Program-made: the position numbers and the translations under genes | The notes under the pieces: generated by a model | The model's input: only the letters and a program-made list of their open reading frames with translations | Database searches by the model: none | What the model was told of the DNA's origin: nothing | Shown: positions 58,668-64,000 of the stretch, piece after piece | Layout of the letters: each line of letters begins with the position of its first letter | Numbering within the stretch: the first letter of the stretch is position 1 | Assembly: GCA_023630585.1 (NCBI GenBank) | Contig: CM042555.1 | Span: forward strand, 3,561,501-3,625,500 | Source: Cranoglanis bouderius | Taxonomy: Eukaryota; Chordata; Actinopteri; Siluriformes; Cranoglanididae | Reading direction: 5' to 3' | Length of the DNA stretch: 64,000 nucleotides

Positions 58668-59767
58668 GCGGAGCGTAAGCGCGAGGCGAAGGAAGCAAAG
58701 GAAGCCGCGCAGGCCTGAGCATGGCCGAGCCGAGACTGACAGACAGCAGGCGCCATGTTGTCCGTGTGTCTTTGCATGTGTATGTAAGAAGGCAAGGACT
58801 GAACTGCAGACTAGGAAAGGGCTATATCTCTCTCTCTATTTTCTCTTCCTCTTGGATTACTTTATTGCTCGTGCTCTAATATGCATCACGAACACGGTCA
58901 CGAGACATGTCACGGGGTTTGAGGTCATAGATTTTTTTTCTAAATCGTGTAAAAATTCTGCGTAATTATAAATTATGTGAACCCTTGAAAGGGTTACGAC
59001 TGTTAAATGAAGTATTGTGAACTATGAAGGAAAGGGAGAGTTAGATAATCTCCTGTGTGCGTGTGTGTGTGAGTGAGTGTGTGTGTATATGTATGTACTA
59101 TGTATGCATGTATGTACAGTATATGTGTGTGCCTAAATTGCCTACGGTGTCTTTTCGACGCCGATCCTGTGTTATTGCGACCCGATAACCACTTGAAAAA
59201 AGCACTTGTGGTGCGGCTCCATTCATTCTGTAAAGGACAGACGGCTCAGAACCGGTTCCCTTCACGCAATACAGGACTCAACTTCAGAGACTACGAGGGA
59301 AAAAAATAACGAAACGTGGAGAATGAAGAACGTTAAAGGAAGAAATCCTAATCTGCTGCTACCTCTAGTATTATTATAATTGTTGAGAAAATGATCATTT
59401 AGATAGTGTTTTTTCTTCTTATTTTTTTTAACTATTACACCACCAATCCACAGTTCTGCCATTTTTAAAATCGCATACATATGCTACAGACTTTGTTGTA
59501 TGTACCTGTTTAACAAAAATATACCGTCGACATTGTAAGCTTTATGGATAACGTGATCTTTTTATTCATTCTGTAAAATGTATGTTCTTTCTCAGCCCTA
59601 GATTGATTTCAGCGTCTCAGTATTTTTATTTTTGTTTTGTTTTGTAAAGACCACTAACTACGAAAGATTTATAGCACAGTGAAGTGTAGTATATGATGAT
59701 ATAAATACTGTATGAAGATTTGCCTTTTCAAGCTATTTGAATCTGTGCAGGTGTGAGTCACTGAATG
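58668..59767 (+). other. nkd1: nkd1 3' UTR region (end not defined)
   Basis: Unique, mostly non-repetitive sequence follows the stop codon. I saw no canonical AATAAA close to the stop; the first I noticed are at 61021 and 61035. Weaker variants (TATAAA near 58967 and 59700, ATTAAA at 59968) occur earlier. A dispersed repeat begins at about 59768 and may lie within or beyond the UTR. Confidence 0.5.
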
Positions 59768-59805
59768 AGTGCAAAAGTTTGTACACTCTTGGAAAAATGT
59801 GTTAA

Positions 59806-59859
<54 letters not shown>

Positions 59860-60302
59860 GAAATGTATTTTATACCAGCAAGACATTTATGGTGTTCAGT
59901 TTCACAGATGTTCCTTCATTACATGTTTCCCAGAAAACACTGTCAAGTAACGTATGATAAGATCATAATTAAACAAAGGAAAGGATATCAGTTTAAAAGT
60001 TTGCACCCCTCTTTCTGAGTGATATAAACTTTCTCTACAATTTTTTGAATGTGATATAAACTTTCACATTCTCCAGACGTTGCTACAATTTGTCTTTTTA
60101 ACATCCTCTAACATGTTTATTATAGTATAGTATAGTATAGTATATTATTTCTCTGTATCAATTTTTATTTCTTGTTTTTTTTGTATTTTTTTAATATAGA
60201 AATAATAGAAATGTGTATATATAAAAGTAAAAGTAAAATGTTCCATGATTTTACAATTTATTTTGAACCCAGAAACCATGGGGGATGCAAACTTTTGCAC
60301 TA
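59768..60302. repeat. GTGCAAAAGTTTGCAC-type repeat, copy 3, downstream of nkd1
   Basis: Left end GAGTGCAAAAGTTTGTACAC, right end GATGCAAACTTTTGCACTA, an inverted pair about 530 bp apart enclosing a (CA)n array and CAGATGTTCC. Probably a small non-autonomous DNA element. An inner AAAGTTTGCACCCC suggests a nested or duplicated end. Confidence 0.55.
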
Positions 60303-60401
60303 AAACCTGGAAATGGTGCATGTGAATGTGTGTTTGGGGGATATTTACTGGCGGGTTACAGTCTCCAACCATAACTCACTAGTTCTAAGCTTGCTCTCAT
60401 A

Positions 60402-60407
60402 TGTGTT

Positions 60408-60471
<64 letters not shown>
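60402..60471. repeat. (GT)n-(GA)n compound microsatellite
   Basis: GT run with TTT interruptions passing directly into GAGAGA. Confidence 0.95.
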
Positions 60472-60476
<5 letters not shown>

Positions 60477-61554
60477 GACAGGAAGAGGGTGTGGGGTGAA
60501 AAAGCAGTTTTTTAGCAAGGGTGTGTGTGTGTGTGCGTGTGTGTGTGTGCACATTGTGTGAGTTCACTATAGGATAAATTTTACTGTTGAATTCTGAATA
60601 TTAAAAAAAAAAAAAAAAAAAAAATCCACATTGGAATATTTAAGATCCCACGTCTATCAAAACGTTTCCTAAACTCTTCTTGCCTAAACGATTTGTGTCA
60701 CTTGATAAAGTAAAAGGGCTCTGTGGGGGGAAAATGTCATTTTTAAAAGCGTATTTTATTTTTTAAGTTCTTAATTATGTCTAAATTTTTTTTAAAATTA
60801 AATGTAAAAAGTGATATTGCATGTAAGTAGTTATTTTTCAATACACACTTATTGCTTACATTTTCTCTGAATCTTAAATGCTGTCGTGTTCGGTGAATAT
60901 ATATAGGTTTAAAAATGCTATCGTCTATGTAGTGAGCCTAAATAGTGAATATGAAGCCATTTGGGATGCGGCCCAACCCGATCGTTTTTGTGAAGACGGG
61001 TTTAACATGGCGGATTGTTAAATAAATGCTGCGAAATAAATGTCACATTTAGTACAATATCAACATCAATAAACCATTACTGTAATAATCTAAACCGATA
61101 ACGTTTATGAAACTAAATATTAAGAATTCGTTTCCTTGTAGTTTTGCTTTTGTGTGATACAAAAATGCGAACTGTAGAGTCACTAATAATGTTCTGTTTG
61201 CAATAAGGATTAAATTAAAGAGTTTAGCGCTGAGCAAGGATTTGTTTATCTAATTTTATTTTAATTCTCAAGTTTCAATATGTTGCACCACTTCATTTTA
61301 AACACGGCTTAACAAATCCAATCTCGATGATTAAAATATTCAAATATTGAGCTGAAAACAGTTCTTGTCTGGCCTCCATGATGGAATCACCAAACTAGCA
61401 TTTCCTTTCAGAGGCTCTTTAATGTTCAGTGCATATAGTTAGATGGGCTTTCAGTTTGGAAATGTAGCTAAGGTTGGCTGATATGATGGAAGTTAAATGT
61501 ATCACACCATATGATACAGGTTTCCTAACAAACTACCAGCAAAACAGTAGTGTA
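60472..61554. other. Downstream intergenic, no supported gene
   Basis: AT-rich with a poly-A at 60604-60624. AATAAA at 61021 and 61035 are the first canonical poly(A) signals noticed after nkd1. 61864-62773 is likewise featureless apart from a GGGCTGGGCGATAT-type repeat end, inverted, near 62040-62115. Confidence 0.45.
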
Positions 61555-61861
61555 CAGTGAGGGGAAAAAAGTATTTGACTTGGCGATGGTCTTGTAGCCC
61601 ATTCCAGCCTTGTGTAGGTCTACAATCTTGTCCCTGACATCCTTGGACAGCTCTTTGGTCTTGGCCATGGTGGAGAGTTTGGAATCTGATTTATTGATTG
61701 CTTCTGTGGACAGGTGTCTTTTATACAGGTAACAAACTGAGATTAGGAGCACTCCCTTTAAGAGAGTGCTCCTAATCTCAGCTCATTACCTGTGTAAAAG
61801 ATACCTGGGAGCCAGAAATCTTACTGATTGATAGGGGATCAAATACTTATTTCCCTCATTG
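61555..61861 (-). mobile_element. Tc1-like internal-deletion derivative (MITE-like, about 307 bp)
   Basis: Starts CAGTGAGGGGAAAAAAGTAT and ends ATTTCCCTCATTG, with TA at both sides. The left terminal stretch of about 24 bp joins directly to the transposase N-terminal region (MAKTKELSKDVRDKIVDLHK, minus strand), so nearly all the gene and most of the left inverted repeat are deleted. It is the same family as 8286-9655. A perfect 18-bp inverted repeat (61737-61754 and 61764-61781) remains. Confidence 0.85.
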
Positions 61862-62773
61862 TAGCTTTTAAAAATAACCCCTTCAAAATGTTTTGTTGAT
61901 ACTTTTATTTAGGTTTAAAAATAAATACATAAATAATTATAATAATAATAATATTTAAGAAGGCTAAATATATAAAGTATAGAAAACTCCAGCTCAAATC
62001 AGTTTTATAAAGTTATAAAAAGATATCACGATACTGACGATATATCGGGAAGTGTATTTCGAGAAGAATTGATCACAGTATTGATAGTATATCATTATAT
62101 CATCGCCCAGCTCTAAATATAGCTCACCTCTGCTGCTGGGTTCAAATTAATCCCCCAAGAACGTTTGTGGTAAAACTAAACCCAGCGTTAAACCATGACT
62201 TAAATGCAATCCTAATTATTTTGAAACAGGTTTTGAAGTTTGGTACAACTGGATTAAGATCCATTTTGATTTAATCCAGGTCTAAATCCTTTAAGGCAGG
62301 GATTCCCAAACCACTTAAACTGAAATTTAAAGAATAAATTTCTTCTTCTTGTGAAAATAATCCGAATATGAAAATATTAAGGATATTATTTAAATGTGTA
62401 CAGTATTTATTTGAGACATTGAACTTCTGAATTGATCACACACGGAGCAAATTTATCATGTAACTTTAAATTAAAGTTATCATTAGATTTGAGTTGACTT
62501 TATTTATGAGTTATTGAGGTTTGGATTAAACCTGTTCGATTCAAGTGACCGAACAAACAAGTTAATAACTACAAGAACTTAAATATAAATATAATAACTT
62601 TGATAAATGTGATTTCCACTACTGTAACAAAATGGGGGGGGGGGGGAATCACAAACCCCTGGTGGTCCCTGGACCCCACTGTGAGAACCAAGTAATTCAA
62701 ACTTTAATGCACGTTTTTAAAGGGTATGTATAATGATGACAGTCTGCAGTATAAGTGAAGCCTATAATTTGTT

Positions 62774-63058
62774 TAATGGTTAGCATGTTTGCTTTACACC
62801 TCTGGGGTTGGGGGTTCGAATCTCGCCTCTGCCCTGTGTGCGTGGAGTTTGCTTCGGGGGTTTTCTTCCGGGGACTCCGGTTTCCTCCCTAAGTCCAAAG
62901 AAATGCGTTGTAGGCTGGTTGGCATTTCAAAATTGTCTGTAGTGTGTGAACGGGTGTGTGAATGTGTGTGCAATTGTCCCTCACATTCCCTGGGATAGGC
63001 TCCAGGTCCCCCGTGACCCTGTGTAGGATAAGCAGTACAGAACATGGATGGATGGATA
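62774..63058 (+). repeat. tRNA-derived SINE, family 1, copy E
   Basis: Plus-strand copy from TAATGGTTAGCATG through GGGGGTTCGAATCTCGCC (B box) to ATGGATGGATGG followed by an A-rich stretch. The body carries an internal deletion relative to copy D. Confidence 0.85.
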
Positions 63059-63330
63059 TAAATAAATAACAAAAAAAAAAACAAAATAAAAATTCATATG
63101 TCAGGTTGGAAATGCATTACTTTGCACACGATTTCATGTCAACATTGTTACCAGACATTAATTTTCACATACGACCATTTTAGCATAAGATTTGTGCGTA
63201 GGAATGTCTGAAACTTCTTCCCTCTCTTCACTTTTCTCTTCTTGTAAGGAGGGAAGTCAGAAACGAGCAACAACTTAAAATGCCTGTCGTCTATGGTATG
63301 AGGTTTATGAGCTAGGAGAAGAGAAAGACT

Positions 63331-63345
63331 CACACACACGCACGT

Positions 63346-63389
<44 letters not shown>

Positions 63390-63544
63390 CTTCAGGGTGG
63401 TCTCATTAGGACTTATGTGTCATTGTTCTTTTCAGCTGTTCTCCCTCTTTCTCTCTGTCTCTCTGTGTGTAGTGTAGCCAGGCGTGTCGGCCCTTTCCTC
63501 CCTTTACATGAACAAGATTAATGGCACCATGTGCTACTGCGGAC

Positions 63545-63616
<72 letters not shown>

Positions 63617-63803
63617 ATCAAAGAAGTTTTTAAGTGCTTCTTGTCTCATGGTTAATGATACTGAAGGAAACACTCGAGACTTTTGGGAATCAATACATTA
63701 TTATTATTATTATTATTATTAATATTATTATTATTATTATTGCTTGACAAAGCCAACATACTTTTCTGCTATTTGTCTATCCAACTTTAGAATTATTGGC
63801 ACC

Positions 63804-63901
<98 letters not shown>

Positions 63902-63902
63902 C
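63331..63902. repeat. Microsatellite cluster at window end
   Basis: (CA)n at 63331-63388, (GT)n at 63546-63613, (ATT)n at 63696-63741, and a (CTAT)n tetranucleotide of about 24 units at 63804-63902. The GT and CA arrays face each other in inverted sense. Confidence 0.95.
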
Positions 63903-64000
63903 TACAAGTAGGAGAGAAGTCAGAAACTAGCAACAACTTAAACACAGGAAAGAGGAAAGAGAATGGAGCTAATAACCCAGACATAGAGACACACACACTC

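Noticed and set aside
58099..58722. Antisense frames over nkd1 exon 10
   Set aside because: The GC-rich sense exon lacks stop codons on the opposite strand; no independent evidence.
1..64000. A novel multi-gene defence or biosynthetic system
   Set aside because: Only one cellular gene is present, and everything else is repeats, transposon fossils or non-coding sequence.

Overview
The window looks like teleost fish chromosomal DNA. The evidence is one vertebrate-type split gene with GT-AG introns, three tRNA-derived SINE families, several decayed Tc1-like transposons of the kind common in fish, and a very high density of (CA)n/(GT)n microsatellites. Catfish or another ostariophysan is plausible from the SINE and Tc1 types, but that is inference. 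There is no sign of prokaryotic organisation, CRISPR, operons or a virus.

The only gene I can support is naked cuticle homolog 1 (nkd1) on the + strand, complete from its start codon (20995) to its stop (58667). It has ten coding exons that join with consistent phases into a 455-codon protein. The protein has a putative N-myristoylation start, the EF-hand (split between exons 6 and 7), the conserved block CVDEN-ERRNHYLDLAGIENY, and the His-rich C-terminus typical of the family. Naked cuticle proteins bind Dishevelled and act as feedback antagonists of Wnt signalling. The promoter region is CpG-rich and carries a 9/9 match to the TCF/LEF consensus about 135 bp before the ATG, which fits the known Wnt-inducibility of nkd1.

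Layout: 1-20,700 is intergenic and holds SINEs, Tc1 fossils, copies of a dispersed repeat called family A here, a 22-bp minisatellite and a TTAA-flanked transposon. 20,730-21,552 holds the promoter and exons 1-3, separated by very short introns. 21,553-50,042 is a 28.5-kb intron 3 built mostly of repeats: two long-unit tandem arrays, a purine/pyrimidine tract, many dinucleotide arrays, a SINE, MITE-like elements and a Tc1 fossil. 50,043-58,667 holds exons 4-10; intron 8 carries a telomere-like degenerate TTAGGG array and intron 7 ends in a CCCCA array. 58,668-64,000 is 3' UTR and downstream intergenic sequence with a Tc1 deletion derivative, a SINE and microsatellites.

I found no novel multi-gene system. 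The more interesting signals are structural and regulatory: the promoter TCF site, quadruplex-capable tracts at intron 1 and intron 7 acceptors, the intronic telomere-like array, a (TG)n/(CA)n inverted pair able to form a long hairpin, long-unit tandem arrays in intron 3, and a roughly 307-bp Tc1 derivative that looks like a MITE in formation.
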